DNA from: Rhypophila decipiens
Taxonomy: Eukaryota > Ascomycota > Sordariomycetes > Sordariales > Naviculisporaceae
Direction: 5' to 3'
Length of the DNA: 64,000 nt
Assembly (NCBI GenBank): GCA_033297075.1
Contig: MU858057.1
Location: 1-64,000 of the forward strand
A model generated the notes under the pieces. That model was not told the origin of the DNA and ran no database searches. It saw only the letters and a list, made by a program, of their open reading frames with translations. A program made the translations under genes and the position numbers. Below, piece by piece: positions 20,001 to 32,356 of this stretch (the stretch's first letter is position 1; the number at the start of each line of letters is the position of its first letter).

Positions 20001-22831
20001 CTAGTTGCTTCCAGTGGTGCTCGCAGAACGAAACAGCCCAGAAATGCCAATCCCACTTCCGTTGCCGCCGCCGCCGCCGCCGCCGACATCCGTATTGGTG
20101 CTCCGATTAGGCGGCTCATACCAATTTTTATACGGATGGTTCCGGTTCCCAAAATCCGCATTGACCAGCAGTGGGTTAATAAGCGGCCTCATCGGTGTCG
20201 GTGCCGAGATGGTAGTAGCTGGACTCGAAATGGCGGTTGTAGCCGTCGTGCTACTTGACCCCATCGATGTGGTAGTCGTCGTCGATGCTGTCGGGAACGG
20301 TGACATCTGCTGTTGTTGATGTTGAGGGCCGGGGTGATGCTGCAGCTGATTTCCACTCGCACCTCCTGAGAAGGGCATCCCTTGACTCTCCCAGCCCCAG
20401 TCCTTCTTCAGCTGTGCCAAGATCCGCCCTAATCGCCATCCCGTCTCCTTGGATATCTTGCCCAGGATGTTTAGTACTTCGGTCTGCTCCAGCCTATCCG
20501 TCAACACGGAGCTGGACGTCGCCAGGCTGCGGATGGCTACCGAAGCAACTCCCCTGTCGCGCGTGTGTGCTACGATGCCGCAGACCTGATGGGCGTGGTG
20601 AAGCTGGGCGGCCCGGTTCTCATTGCTGTCGTGTGGATTGAGTGGGTTGATTTGGGCCAGGACGCACATGGCCGTGTGGTAAAAGAGACGACCGATGACT
20701 GCGGGACGTTTGATGAGCCTGGAATGGGTCAGCCAGCGATTCAAGGAGGGGAGAGGACAAGACAAAACGTACCAGATATTGGGAAACAGCGACTTGGTGG
20801 ACGGTGAGTGCGAGTACCCATATGATTGCATCGATCTCGGGCAGTTGGTGTTCCACGCATCACACAGAGCCTTGAGTCGTTTCCACTCGGCAAATCGGCT
20901 CTGAAGTCGCATCTGTTCGTCGTGGGGCGAAGGCTCCTGGAATCGCGGGATGTTGGCGCGGAAGTTGACGATCTTGGCCACGATGTAGAACATGCGATGT
21001 GCCCACGTCTCTTCGTCGCCGCTGAGAGCAACAGAAGAGTCAATGGCACTCCCGCCGCGCTGACTATTCGCCTCGCTGGCGGTCGATGGCGTCAAGTTGG
21101 TAAAAGAAAGATCCAAGCCCCACTGATCAGGATCCCACGCAATTTGCCAGTTGAAGTGCAGACAGCTGAGAACCTCCATGCCTATGTTCAGCCAGAAGCA
21201 GGCTCCCCCTATGCCCGGAGTGGTCGCGTTCCAGCCACATTCGCGGATCAAGGCCCGGGCTCCGGCAATATGGTTCATCCGCTGCGTCGGCTTCTCGCTC
21301 ATAATCTCGTAGACATTCAGGATCACGGCCGTCGTCGCACACTCGGTCATGTCTCGGTCGGGGTTCTGCAAACTGCGCAGGAGTTGAGTCGTCGCTGTAT
21401 CATAATAAAACAGTGCCTTTTCGTCGTTGTAAGATTCTATCAGGGTCAGATGTTTAACTCCGCAAGCCAAAAAGGCGTTGAGCAACATGGGGGATTTGAG
21501 CGCCATGTACGGGGTGACGCTGCTAAAATGCTTCTCCTTATCCAGCGTATCCATCCAGATGGCCACGTCGTCGATGAAGACCTGCATAAACCGTATCTCT
21601 TCCTCGTCGCTCAGATAGTCCCGCTCGCCGACAGCCCGCTCGCTCGGCGGCGTCATGAGCCCATCTAGGGTCTCTCGAGGCTGGCCCATCGGTCCAAGGC
21701 CACTAGGACGGAGGTTCTGTGACCCCGTCCCAGCACCCTGGGGTACGAGTGAGGAGGCGACACTTGACGCATCGCTCCCTCTGTCTCTGTATAAGTGGTT
21801 ATGGGAAGATGTATCTTCCCTGGAATATTGCTCATTCAGCATGTTTAGCGAAAAGTTACCACTTGCCGGGCCCATGACAGGCGAAGGTCCTGCCTGCGAA
21901 GTGGGCGTTTGTATGGTCGGGGCAGGATCACTGTCCTTGCGCGATGACAGCCCGCTGATCTGGGCTTGCGGGCTTTCATCATAACCTGTCGGCCCAGGAG
22001 TCGGTGCCATCGACACTGTGTCGCCATAGTATCCTTCTCGAGGACCAGCCGTCGGCTCTCTGCTGCTCACAGAAGAATGGCGAAGGGCGCTAGGCTCTGG
22101 TTCTGGTTCACATGGTGGTGTGATTGCTTTGCTCTCGAGTCTAGGATACTTGCCCAGCCCTCCCCGATACTCCGAGGCAATCAGTCGCGATTCATCTTCG
22201 AATTTGACTGGTCGTGGTCGTTAGTGACAGCAACACAGTGGACAGGATAACGACACATACCCGACCATTCCTGGGTAGGCGCAATATAAGGCGGCTTCTC
22301 GACCCTGACGTCAATAAAATTAAGCCGCACCCCCCTCTTGCACTCTCGGTTACTCTTGCGGCAGTTGTTGCATTCCGGCAGTCCCTCGTCACATTTGAGA
22401 TGTCGCTCTCGACATGTCAAGCACCCTGTCCGAACACGCCGAGACTTGCCGACGGCTGGAGCAGGAGTAGCAGTGGAGGCCCTCCTGTCGATGCTGTGTC
22501 CACGAGGCCTGCCGCGGTTAGGTTCCGGTCCTCTCGTTCCCATATCAAACCCTATTGGGTGTCTGGAGTCCATGGGTGTGGGAAGCTGATGCGGTGCAGG
22601 GCCGGTGGTGAGACTCCCGACCGGTTCGGAGCCCGTCAGCCTCTGCCGTTTTGCTGGAGAGACCTCAAACTGACCCGGTGGCTCGTGATTGCTTCTTGCA
22701 ACTGGGTAGGACCCCGGGGCATGTCCATAGTGTGGGTATTGACTATGAGAAGGGGCACGAGGGGGCAGAAGCTTGAGGTGAGAATGTGCCGGCGGGAGGG
22801 CGAGAGCATCGTGATGCAGAGCTGGATTCAT
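20001..22831 (-). CDS. Zn(II)2Cys6 fungal transcription factor
   Basis: Three exons: 22831-22261, 22207-20773 and 20718-20001, with 53- and 54-nt introns, 907 residues. The binuclear zinc cluster has cysteines at 137, 140, 147, 154, 157 and 164 ([11 protein letters not shown]...CNNC...C), preceded by a basic KSRRVRTG. A long Pro/Ser-rich linker follows. The middle region (about 350-650, for example [19 protein letters not shown]) has the helical look of the fungal-specific factor domain (Fungal_trans_2 type). The C-terminus is Gln/Thr/Gly-rich with QQQQ and a GGGGGGG tract. It is a nuclear DNA-binding regulator; the target pathway is unknown. The second intron is a multiple of three without a stop, so its retention would insert 18 residues. 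A 3.6-kb gene-free region lies upstream. Confidence 0.9.
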
Positions 22832-24313
22832 TGTCCCAAGGCCGAAGCCCAGGAATGGTGATGTGTTCTATATCCGTCGTGTAATGACCTTCACCTTGAC
22901 TATCACCGTCACCTTGATGGACCGTCTAGTGCAGCGGCTCGTGAGACACAATGATACCAGCCTAGATGCTCGCTTCGGTACTCAATGTCAGGGGGGTGTG
23001 AAGGTGTTCGCGAAAACTTTCCTGTCCACGCATTCCAGGCTGGATGATGGGATCGTCCCGGACTTGTAGTCGGTCGTTGGTGGTGACCAGGGTCCTGAGA
23101 GCACCGATGTGGAGTGTAGATTAGGTTGTATCAAGCAAGACTAGTGCAGCAGACTGGCGGTTTCCGATCATCGAGGCCGTTTCGACGCTAGAATGGGCCT
23201 CTCCAAAATGGACAATTCTTCTGAATTCTGCTGAATGGTGATGAGTTTGAAGAGGCAAGAATTCTCGAACCCAACAGTGAACAGACAAACGGGAGGTGCG
23301 GTGCTGGAGTATCCGTAGGGTAGTAATTGCAGGGGCATTTTGCTATGAGCATGAGCGGGACGGCTTGGCTAGCAATGACCTCCCAGGCTTGTGCCCTTTT
23401 GGGATTCCTGACTGCATCTCTGTAACCACACTACACCACCTTTCTGCGTTTGCTGTATACCACTATACCAACGAATTCAGTGCAGCCGATGGGCTACTCG
23501 GGCGCGGTTGTCATTCGGTCCTGCTGCAGGCCAAGGGAAATCTCGATAATCTGGCACCCGATGTGCTACTGTAGGTCTTGGATACTGGCCGTACAAATAA
23601 ACAAGGAGACGCTGTGCGCCATCTGGTCGGTCCAACCCCAGACGTCTTAATCTAGCAGCAAGACCTTGCTGGGAGTCATGTAGTCCCAAACTGAGGTCTA
23701 AGCAGTGCTTCGACGAGTCAACCACGAGTTGATGCTGGACTCTTCGAACGGATCACGACCCGTTGGTTTCCTCACCCCCCGCACAACTTGCGCAAGATAA
23801 AAGGGGGAAAGCAACACAGCGTATCGCACAGATCAAGGTCGAACTGAAAGCAGTTTAGACGGCATCTGTGGGTTGCGGAGGAGGAGGTCAAAGAACAGGG
23901 ATCAGCCCTGCTCGCAGTCGGGGAACAGGACCAGTTTCAACTTTCAGCGACCATCAGCTGGAGCTGTCCTCTGGTGCTGCCAAGAGGTCGGTTTCTAGCG
24001 TGCACCACCGTGTTTAGCTGCCGACAGGGGTCCTGGGCCGGCACCAACGGGTTAGGGATCCTCAAGTCCCCTGTCCGGGACAGACAAGCTCGCTGTTAGA
24101 GAAGTGCTTCGGCTTGACTTGCTGTAAACAGCGCCGAGAGCTCTGCCCCATGGACCTGTCATGCTGGGCACACGGCAGTTTAGCTGTCAAGATACGGAGT
24201 AGATATAGCTTTTGTTCCAGAACCCAAGCTGATACGTAGAGATCCGTTGACAGTCATCAGCGAGACAAGTACATACAGCACGGGTTATGTGCCTCTTGAA
24301 CGCTCTATGCTCT

Positions 24314-24331
24314 CACCTACACGTGTAGGTG
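24314..24331. promoter_or_regulatory. Perfect 18-bp palindrome with E-box core
   Basis: CACCTACACGTGTAGGTG is identical to its reverse complement. The centre CACGTG is the classical bHLH (E-box) site. It lies about 1.5 kb upstream of the Zn2Cys6 factor and 2.1 kb upstream of ASA1. A role as a dimeric binding site is an inference. Confidence 0.35.
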
Positions 24332-25075
24332 CACCCCCCTGACAGCCATTTATCTACCGACGGCAAAGACGGAAAGAAGGGAATATCTTTCTCGAAAACT
24401 GAAATCGATATTCGACTGGATGCAGAAACCTGTACTACCGGTTTCCGTTGATGTTTATGTATCCGTATCCTACTGGCCATCACGGTCATGGATAGCTCCC
24501 GGGACGGTTTGATCAACCTACCCAGGCGGTTGCCAAGTTGTAGAGACAAATCGAAGAGACCCAAATTCGAACAGCGCCTATGCAGCAACATGTTATCGGT
24601 AGCAATATGTATCGAAAGTGAATGTCAAAGGATTCGATGTTTTCGAAGTGATCCATGTTGACTTGTGTGTCCGTACTCCGTACCATACCGAAACAGGTGC
24701 ATAGGCGAACTCTTTTCAAAAAAGGCGCCTGGCGTGCACGATAGCAAAACGCAGGTGAAATGTGCACATTACCGATGAGATTGACGTGTTTTGTTTCTGG
24801 CCGTGTGTTTATTTCCAACGAAGAGTCAACTTGTTTCCTTGATCTTCAAAGACGACGGACAGGGGTAATGTCGGAATATTTCCTTGGGTTAAAAGGCTCG
24901 GCATCGTCACAGACCCTGCACCAATGTCACAGACTGTCCAGGGGGGTCAGACCCCTTACCCGGGACTCTAGCCTGCCGATTGCCCGAGAGACCCGATTCG
25001 AGTGACCGACCACGCTGAGGAGAATTTGTTGGACCCGATGTGGTTTTTGTCGAAATAATGAGAGAAAGAGGATGC

Positions 25076-25122
25076 CAGACATGGTGATTGGCAGACATGG
25101 TGATTGGCAGACATGGTGATTA
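25076..25122. repeat. Three tandem copies of a 16-bp unit
   Basis: CAGACATGGTGATTGG is repeated twice exactly, followed by a third copy diverging at its last bases. Non-coding as far as can be seen. Confidence 0.9.
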
Positions 25123-26467
25123 CCGAATACATGCACGGTCTGGTATCTGGGACATTTTGTTGAGTTGTGGAGAATCGTACGGGCAAATGTCTCGTCCAAA
25201 GTTGTGATAGAGTGATCTGAGGTGCCAGCTTGTCTATCTGGGACTTGAACAGAACTCCCTCAGATGGGTCCTGAAACGGGCCACGACGACGAATGGATTT
25301 TGCGGTTTGCCATGGTCTGCAGGTTCCCGAGACCTCGGCTTCCATGATTCGAAGCTGTACGACTCGGGCAGATGGAGTGGCAGTATCGAGGGCTGTGTAG
25401 CATCGGCTATGGGCTCCAAGAGACACAATTCGGCGTCCGTCTACCGACTAATGACTTGTGCGAGAGACAAAGGACCATGATAATCTTGATGGGTTTCTGG
25501 GCTATGGCAATAAGTATCGATAAGGGCCTATGTACCGGTCATTAGCTATGTTACCCGGGCTCGATCCGCCACAAGATACATGTAATAAAGGGCAGGATCG
25601 AGGTTGCCGGGCACTCGAGAAGGGAACCATGGGTATGGGAAGGTGACAAGGAAACCGACATGATCATCGACGTGGTTGTGGAGCGGATCACGGGCGTCGA
25701 GAAAAAGAGTTGTCTTGTACAACCTCTACTGGTAGTCCGGCTTTCGATGAGCGGCAAGTCAGGGGTTTGGGTCGATGGATGATGGGTTTGCGGATGGTTG
25801 TGCCCAAAATTGTTAATTGGAGAAATTTGGATTGAGTTTTTCCAGCTTCGGACGAGAACCACTGGACCCCATTAGTCTTCCGGTGTAGTCACTGTTCATT
25901 CCCCACGTTGATGTTATTCAGGACCGGAAGGAACTGCTGACGGGACGGAGAATTTTGGGCGAATTGGTGGATGCATCAGCGGCTCCGCACCGCGGGATGA
26001 TGCGTCCCGCAGGCTTCCGCAAGACCACCGGTTGCCGAAGCAGTGGGTGCGACTCACCTTTGTACTAAATGATACGTGTGCAATACTTCTGGAAAATAGC
26101 CAAGAGGAGTAAGAAAACGTATGGTTAAGAGCGTTATAATGCTTTAGAGCCCTTTGGTGCATTTGCTGTGTGTCGGTTTTTTCTCCCGATTGTCAATCAA
26201 GGTGCCCGCAAATCACCGCACTAGGCATCAACTCAGCCTTTCACTTCCCCCAGCCAGGAACAACAACATCTTGCAGCTCACTGTTGTCTTTAGTCGACCT
26301 CGGATCCCATTTTCCGAACCGAAACTCGACTTTCTCCTCGTTGGCTTGGTCAAATCATGGGTCTGATCGACATTCGCCCGGTCGAAATTGGTTTCTGAGT
26401 TTTGGAACGAGGCACGCCATTGACGGCTTCAATATTGCCCCAGAAACAAACCTCTACATGCACAATA

Positions 26468-27957
26468 ATGGCCTCCGAGGCTAGACCGGCTCAGCCAAAA
26501 TCTATTTTGCGTGGCCACAAAGCACAAATCCACGCGACCGCTTTCATCCGCCGAAATGAGCGACTCGTGACAGGTGATGCCGATGGCTTCGTCGTGGTCT
26601 GGGACCTTACCATCATGAGGCCTAGGGCCGTATGGAGACCTCATACGAATGCCATTCTGGGCATTTCCGGCTGGGGTCCGGACAAAATAATAACGTACGT
26701 AGCTGTCGATAATAAACAGTCGCTCATCTTCGTCAGATAACTGAGACTCTTCCAGGCATGGTCGTGACAACAAACTCATCGTGTGGAAGCTCGGCGTCGA
26801 CGATGAGGCTCGGATGAGCACGGCGCTCCCACTAGATCCCTCAACTGATTCTAGGCAGGATCCATGGATGCTGTACATGTTGGAGGTCAACACCATGAAC
26901 TTTTGCTCCTTCTCGTCTTGCCCCTTCCTCCAAGGATCTGGCGATGCAGGCTCCGAGTTATTAGTGGCGGTACCGAATACGCTCGCATCGGAAGCTGTGA
27001 GTTCTCTCACAATATGCCTGTATTTCCAGATATTGACAAAACTCTCAGATCGATATTTACCACCTTCCCTCCCCAGCTCGACGGTATACTGTGAAGCTCG
27101 GTGACAAGAACGGAATGGTCATGGCGGTATCCATATCAGACCATAGCTCCGGCACCACGTTGATCGCTGGCTACGAGAATGGCGTGGTCATTGCAGCTCA
27201 TTTCACTCCAGAGACCGGCGCGTGGACAGTCGAATATCGTGCCCAGGCACACAGCCAACCCATTCTGTCTCTGGATATATCTCCCAGCCGAGACTTCTTT
27301 ATCACATCCGGCGCAGATGCCACCATCGCCAAACATCCATTTCCAGCCCAAACAATCTCCCAAAGAACTGACAGTGGAAATTCTGAAGCACCTCCCGCTG
27401 CACCAAATACTAACGCGACAAACGAAGCTAAAGGGGCAAAACCAAGGTCATTGCTAGCCGAGGCATTACAAAACGTGCCCCAACCGACAACCACTCCACA
27501 AGCTCGAATCTCCCCCGGAACCCAAGTACAGACTGAGCCCATAAAGGTAGTCAACACCAAACATGCAGGTCAACAAAGTCTGCGAATCAGGTCCGACGGA
27601 CGAGTATTTGCAACAGCAGGCTGGGACAACAAGATACGGATATACTCTACGAAAACATTAAAGGAGGTTGCCGTGCTCAAATGGCACCAGGCAGGATGCT
27701 ACGCCGTTGCGTTTGCTGAAATAGACCCCCCACCTGCGGATGGCGCCGATAAACAGAGTATGCCGCAGGATAATGCGTCTGAAAAGACCCAAGATGCGAA
27801 AAGCCAGGATGCCAAACAAGAGGCAGGAAGTCTGACTGTTATACCAAAGGTCATCGAGATGACAGTTCGTGAGAAACGAATCAAGGAGGTCATGTCGGCG
27901 CATTGGCTTGCTGCAGGGAGCAAAGATTGCAAGGTCAGTTTGTGGGATGTCTTTTAG
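26468..27957 (+). CDS. ASA1: ASTRA-associated protein 1 (WD40)
   Basis: Three exons: 26468-26694, 26756-26996 and 27049-27957, introns 61 and 52 nt, 458 residues. The start is [28 protein letters not shown]-type strands follow, with [18 protein letters not shown], then [50 protein letters not shown] and a terminal [16 protein letters not shown]. The order (about seven blades, with an [16 protein letters not shown] segment in the middle) matches fungal Asa1. Known role: partner of the Tel2-Tti1-Tti2 group in the ASTRA/TTT complex that stabilises PIKK kinases. A low-complexity Gln/Asp/Lys-rich insert lies between the last two blades. The exon 2 donor and exon 3 acceptor were chosen because they restore this motif in frame. 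Confidence 0.85.
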
Positions 27958-28358
27958 ACATGCTAGGCATCACCCAATAAACATGCGAGCTTTTCCCGAC
28001 AGGAAGAATTGCCAAGTGATTATAGAGTTAGCCATGAATGATCATGAATTGATAGTGTAAAAAAAGAAATAGTCAAAAACATGTTTATGTACAAGTCGAA
28101 GAGAAAGGATTAGACCAAGCCTGACATTCCATCATAAAGCATTCCCTTCAAACCTCCCAAGTATCCGAGAACTACCGTACGTACGTAGACATTGCAACTT
28201 TATGTTACAGGTACTTTCTTTTTTCCAACAATTTCCCGCACAGCACGGCTGACGTATCGCACATACCGAACAGTAACTGGTCATGAAACATGGAGAAGGC
28301 CGTTGGTTGCGTTCGAGTCGATGGACTGTCATGATGTGTTTTTTGGTGGTCGTTCTGT
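27958..28358. other. Convergent 3' region
   Basis: Between ASA1 (plus) and the metallothionein gene (minus). No feature seen. Confidence 0.5.
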
Positions 28359-28604
28359 TTATTTCTGAGAAACGTACTGTTAGCAAAACCCTGATGTTCC
28401 TTACCTTTGGTATCTCGGATGGTATATGGAGTAGAAGAGAACGATGGCAAAGCATTGGGAAGGAAGGATGAAGGGTAGGTAGGTGGGATAACTCACCTTG
28501 GGGCAGCTCGCGCAAGAGCACTGTCCTTGCGGACAGGTGCAAGTGCCTGTAGAGGTACATCCGCAACTCCCGGAGGAAGTGCAGCCGCAGGTTTTGTCGC
28601 TCAT
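28359..28604 (-). CDS. Small metallothionein
   Basis: Two exons: 28604-28497 (36 codons) and a six-base last exon 28364-28359 (AAA TAA), separated by a 132-nt intron (GTGAGT donor, CTAAC branch, TTTCTCAG acceptor). The protein is 37 residues with nine cysteines, arranged as four C-x-C pairs plus one single Cys, and few other residue types (Gly, Ser, Thr). Known: such fungal proteins bind Cu(I) or Zn(II) in thiolate clusters and protect against metal stress. No aromatic residues, as usual for the family. If the intron is retained, translation continues through an unrelated hydrophobic tail. A TATATATA-like element lies about 140 bp upstream (near 28744-28752). It diverges from GAL1 with 2.1 kb between. 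Confidence 0.85.
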
Positions 28605-30709
28605 GATTGATGGTTTGGGTGAGAGATTGGGTTTTGTTCCTGTTTTGCGATGTTCAGGTGTTGGAAGAAAGCTCGATTGACTGATATGATACAGAAAGAA
28701 AGAAAAGGCGGGAGGTTTGAAGGTGGAGTGAAAACGGTAAGGTGATATATATGGTTTTTCTTTGTTCTTCGTCACTCCGATACGCACTGTAATCGTACAC
28801 ACCACCACACACTTGACACCAAACGAGCGGACTTGGATTTTGGGGAGACGGGAGAGGTCCGAGTAATTTATAGACGTGCTTTTGTGGGGATTTAGGATGT
28901 GATGATCTCACACCATTGTGGTTTACTAGCTTAGGGCTGCGTTTCTGGTGTGGTCAGATTGACGACGGAGGCGAAAGAGTTGTGAGATTCTATGAGAGAT
29001 CCAATGCTTCTATTCAGATGATCGAAGATTTGGGATCCCGAGACACGCTGTAGCAACGTCATGACGGTGATTGAGATGGGGAGAATGGCAATCATGGCGT
29101 CAAGCACACACCGAGGGAAGCCCATAGAAGGAGCTAAATAACCCACAAACGCCACTCCCAGATGCCATCAGGCCGGAAGAGACGGACAAGACCTCCGTTC
29201 GCAAGGGCAAACTTGGAGAAGTCGCAAGCATAGCCCGCCTCCTACCACACATGGATGGGCATTCAGCCCAAGATGGGTAGGCTTCCCATCGAGATGTCCA
29301 ACTCACGTTCAATGGGGAGTGAATCATACCAAGATGACAGCATATACAAAGGATCAAACCTTGGAAGCGATATGTTGATAGCGAACATGGGCTAAGAAAT
29401 CCAGGTGGGAAGGCTGCTTACCTGCCTGCATGCCCAAGTGGTGATATGCACAACCGTTGGACGTCGGAAACCTTAATTTACGGGATATCTTGACCGCTCT
29501 GGGGACAGTCTGCGACCTCCCCTGGCCTTCACTGCTCATGGGGAATCCCCCTTCCTCTCAACTCAGAACAAGGGGTATATTTGAGATGCCGAAACTCTTG
29601 TCTCCAGATCCTTCATGCCGAGTTCTCGCCCGGAATCATCCAAGTGGTCAAAATCGGAGTCCTTCGAATCCGATTCCCGCGTGAGAGGTCAAGGTTCAAG
29701 CCACCAACACTGTCGCCCTTCCCGAGTGGATCAAGACGCCCTCCAACACAAAACTATTGAGTCGTCTTGACACCACTATAGACTCCAGATTGGGATACCA
29801 GTATTCCGCAGAAGTAATCAAGAAACAATGATTCATGATCCTCGACTTCTGCCAAAGGTCCTTACATCAGATATATTAGCTTGCTAGTGCGTTGCCGTGC
29901 CAACACCCCCATGTTAGATACCCCTTTTCTGACCCCCTATGGGATTGGATGGTATCTCGACGGCTTCGCTAGTGTGGAGTCTAGTTAACCCCAGAATCCG
30001 CCGAAAGTTGCCCAATTTAGCCCGGGGATTGGGGTAACCTCCAGGCAAACGAATCCCCAATGTCCTATCCTCCTTTTCCTTCATCTGTCTTCCGATCATG
30101 ACATTACCTGATCCCTTGAAACTCCCTCATATCTTGAAGTCCTTCAGCCAAATTCACGCTGTGAAATCGTCGTTCATTTTGCCTCCATTAAAGGACATTG
30201 TCCGGCTATATGAGAGATGCAGTGGAACCGCATACCATACCCCAATATGCGGAGAAGTGCACACATGATCTCCTCTCGTTGCCCTTGTTCTGGCAAATGG
30301 GTGTGATTTCATTCTGAGCTGGAAGGTGACTCTTGAGGGAATTGGTCCATATGTTCATCGACAATCCCTCGATGTCCTGGCAATATATATCTCTGGCTCG
30401 TGCAGAATAGTTATTCATGTTCATAATTCCCCAATTGTGACGAGATCCACATGACCCCTGGATCGCGCAGAGCTCCAAATTCAAGCTCACCTCCTCCTGT
30501 TCCTTCCCCTCATACGGAGTATCTTCACCCCACCAGTGACGCAGTTACAGTGCGGGGCAACATCTTCGTGTAAATTGCAACTCACCATCACAAGACAGTC
30601 ACAACTATCTCAGAAATACCTACCAACTGTAACTCGAGACAATCACTTTCATTTCTCAATAATTATGAGGACAGACAACCACCAGACAGCCAACGCACCC
30701 TCACTCACC
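28605..30709. other. Divergent intergenic region (2.1 kb)
   Basis: Promoters of the metallothionein gene (minus) and galactokinase (plus). One TACGGAGTA motif lies at 30513-30521. No supported gene. Confidence 0.5.
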
Positions 30710-32356
30710 ATGACTGTCTCGGTACCCATCGCTCGCTCGCTGGAGGACATCTACACCTCAGACGCACTCCCAACCCAGACCAGACGATGGGACGCCCTTC
30801 TTTCCAAGTTCCAGTCCATCTATGGCCAAGCTCCGGACTTTGTCGCCCGGTCGCCTGGCCGAGTGAACATCATCGGCGAGCATATTGACTACTCGCTTTA
30901 TTCGGTTCTCCCCATGGCCATCACCGCCGATGCCCTGCTAGCGGTGTCCACCCACGAGGTCGAGGCAAAACGGGGCACTTACAAGATCCAGATCGCCAAT
31001 GTCCAGGAGGACAAGTTCCCCTCTCATGAGTTTGACATTCCCTACGACGCAGTCGACATTGACGCTTCCGTTCACGAATGGACCAACTACTTCAAGTCCG
31101 GCTTGCGTGGCGCCTTGGAGCTTTTACGCAAGAAGCATGGCGACAGCTTCACCCCGAAAGGGATGAAGATCCTGATGGACGGGACTGTCCCTGCCGGCGG
31201 GGGACTGAGCTCCAGCGCGGCATTCGTCAGTGCCAGTGCGCTGGCGGTCATGACGGCCAATGGCGAGAAGGCCGTAGACAAGACGGAACTGACCGAGTTG
31301 GCCATTGTCAGTGAGAGAGCGGTGGGCGTCAATTCTGGCGGGTAGGTCTCCTCCCATCACCGCCATTATCTCATTCAGTTCTTGATCTCTAACTTGACCC
31401 TTCGCAGAATGGACCAATCCGCCTCAGTCTTTTCAGAGCAGGGATCCGCCCTCTTCGTTTCGTTCGTTCCTCGCCTAACAGCTCAACCCGTCCAATTCCC
31501 CAAAACCTCGCCCGAGCTCACATTCCTAATCGCCCAGTCCTTCGTCACAGCCGACAAGCACGTCACAGGGCCAATTCACTACAACCTCCGGGTAGTAGAG
31601 TGCAGTCTAGCAGCAGCATACCTAAACGCAGTCCTCAACCCTCCGACCACGCGTCTCCCCTCAGACGCTGCTCCCTTGGGAATCTCCCTCCACGGCTTCC
31701 ACGAGACGTATTTTGCCCTCCACTCCGAGAACGGTTCAAGCACCAAGTCCGTCCCCGAGCAACTAGACGAACTCATCTCCCTCACCGCCAAGACCTTGAC
31801 AAAAGAAGAAGGCTACACCCGCGAGGAAATTGCTTCCACACTAAACATATCAGTCGACGAGCTAAACGAGCAATTTACCTCGCGCTTCCCCGTTCGCGCA
31901 GAGAGATTCAAGCTCCGCCAACGAGCCCTCCACGTATTTAGCGAAGCGCTCAGAGTCCTCAAGTTCATGCAGCTTCTCGAGGATCCATCGCAACGACCGT
32001 CGCCCACGAGAGGAGGTGACGACACAACAGAGTATAACATCAAGCTAGGCGCCTTGTTGAACGAGACGCAGGATTCGTGCAGGGATGTGTACGAGTGTAG
32101 CTGTCCCGAGATTGACGCCATCTGCTCGATTGCGCGCAAGGCGGGCAGTTACGGGAGTCGCCTTACGGGTGCGGGCTGGGGCGGGTGTAGTGTCCATTTG
32201 GTGCCTGCTGACAGGGTCGATGAGGTGCGAAAGGCGTGGGAGAAGGAGTATTATAGTAAGCTGGACTTGAGCGATGAGCAGAAGGAGGCTGCTGTCGTGG
32301 TTAGTCGACCTGGTAGTGGGAGCGCCTTGTTTTTGGTTGAGGGTGGGAAGTTGTAG
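30710..32356 (+). CDS. GAL1: Galactokinase
   Basis: Two exons, 30710-31341 and 31408-32356 (66-nt intron; GTAGGT donor, TTCGCAG acceptor), 526 residues. The start MTVSVPIARSLEDIY has a CACCATGA context and matches fungal galactokinases; an upstream in-frame ATG at 30665 would add 15 residues. GHMP motifs are all present: SPGRVNIIGEHIDYSLYSV (galactose-binding signature), GGGLSSSAAF (ATP-binding loop) and LTGAGWGGCSVHL near the C-terminus. Known reaction: ATP-dependent phosphorylation of alpha-D-galactose at C1, first step of the Leloir pathway, in the cytosol. The intron splits the Gly-Gly-Met-Asp segment after NSGG. No other Leloir gene lies nearby. Confidence 0.95.

Larger units (their letters stand above)
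22832..26467. other. Long gene-free divergent region (3.6 kb)
   Basis: Separates the Zn2Cys6 factor (minus) from ASA1 (plus). It holds a perfect 18-bp palindrome (24314-24331), two TACGGAGTA motifs (24193-24201 and, reversed, 24674-24682) and a 3x16-bp tandem repeat (25076-25122). Many short open frames exist but none shows a domain, signal peptide or splice support. A long regulatory region or 5' UTR for the transcription factor is possible. Confidence 0.5.

Noticed and set aside
22181..22260. C-terminal continuation of the Zn2Cys6 exon 1 frame without splicing
   Set aside because: The GTATGT donor and CTAAC branch point followed by an AG restore a long downstream frame with matching phase, so splicing is far more likely.
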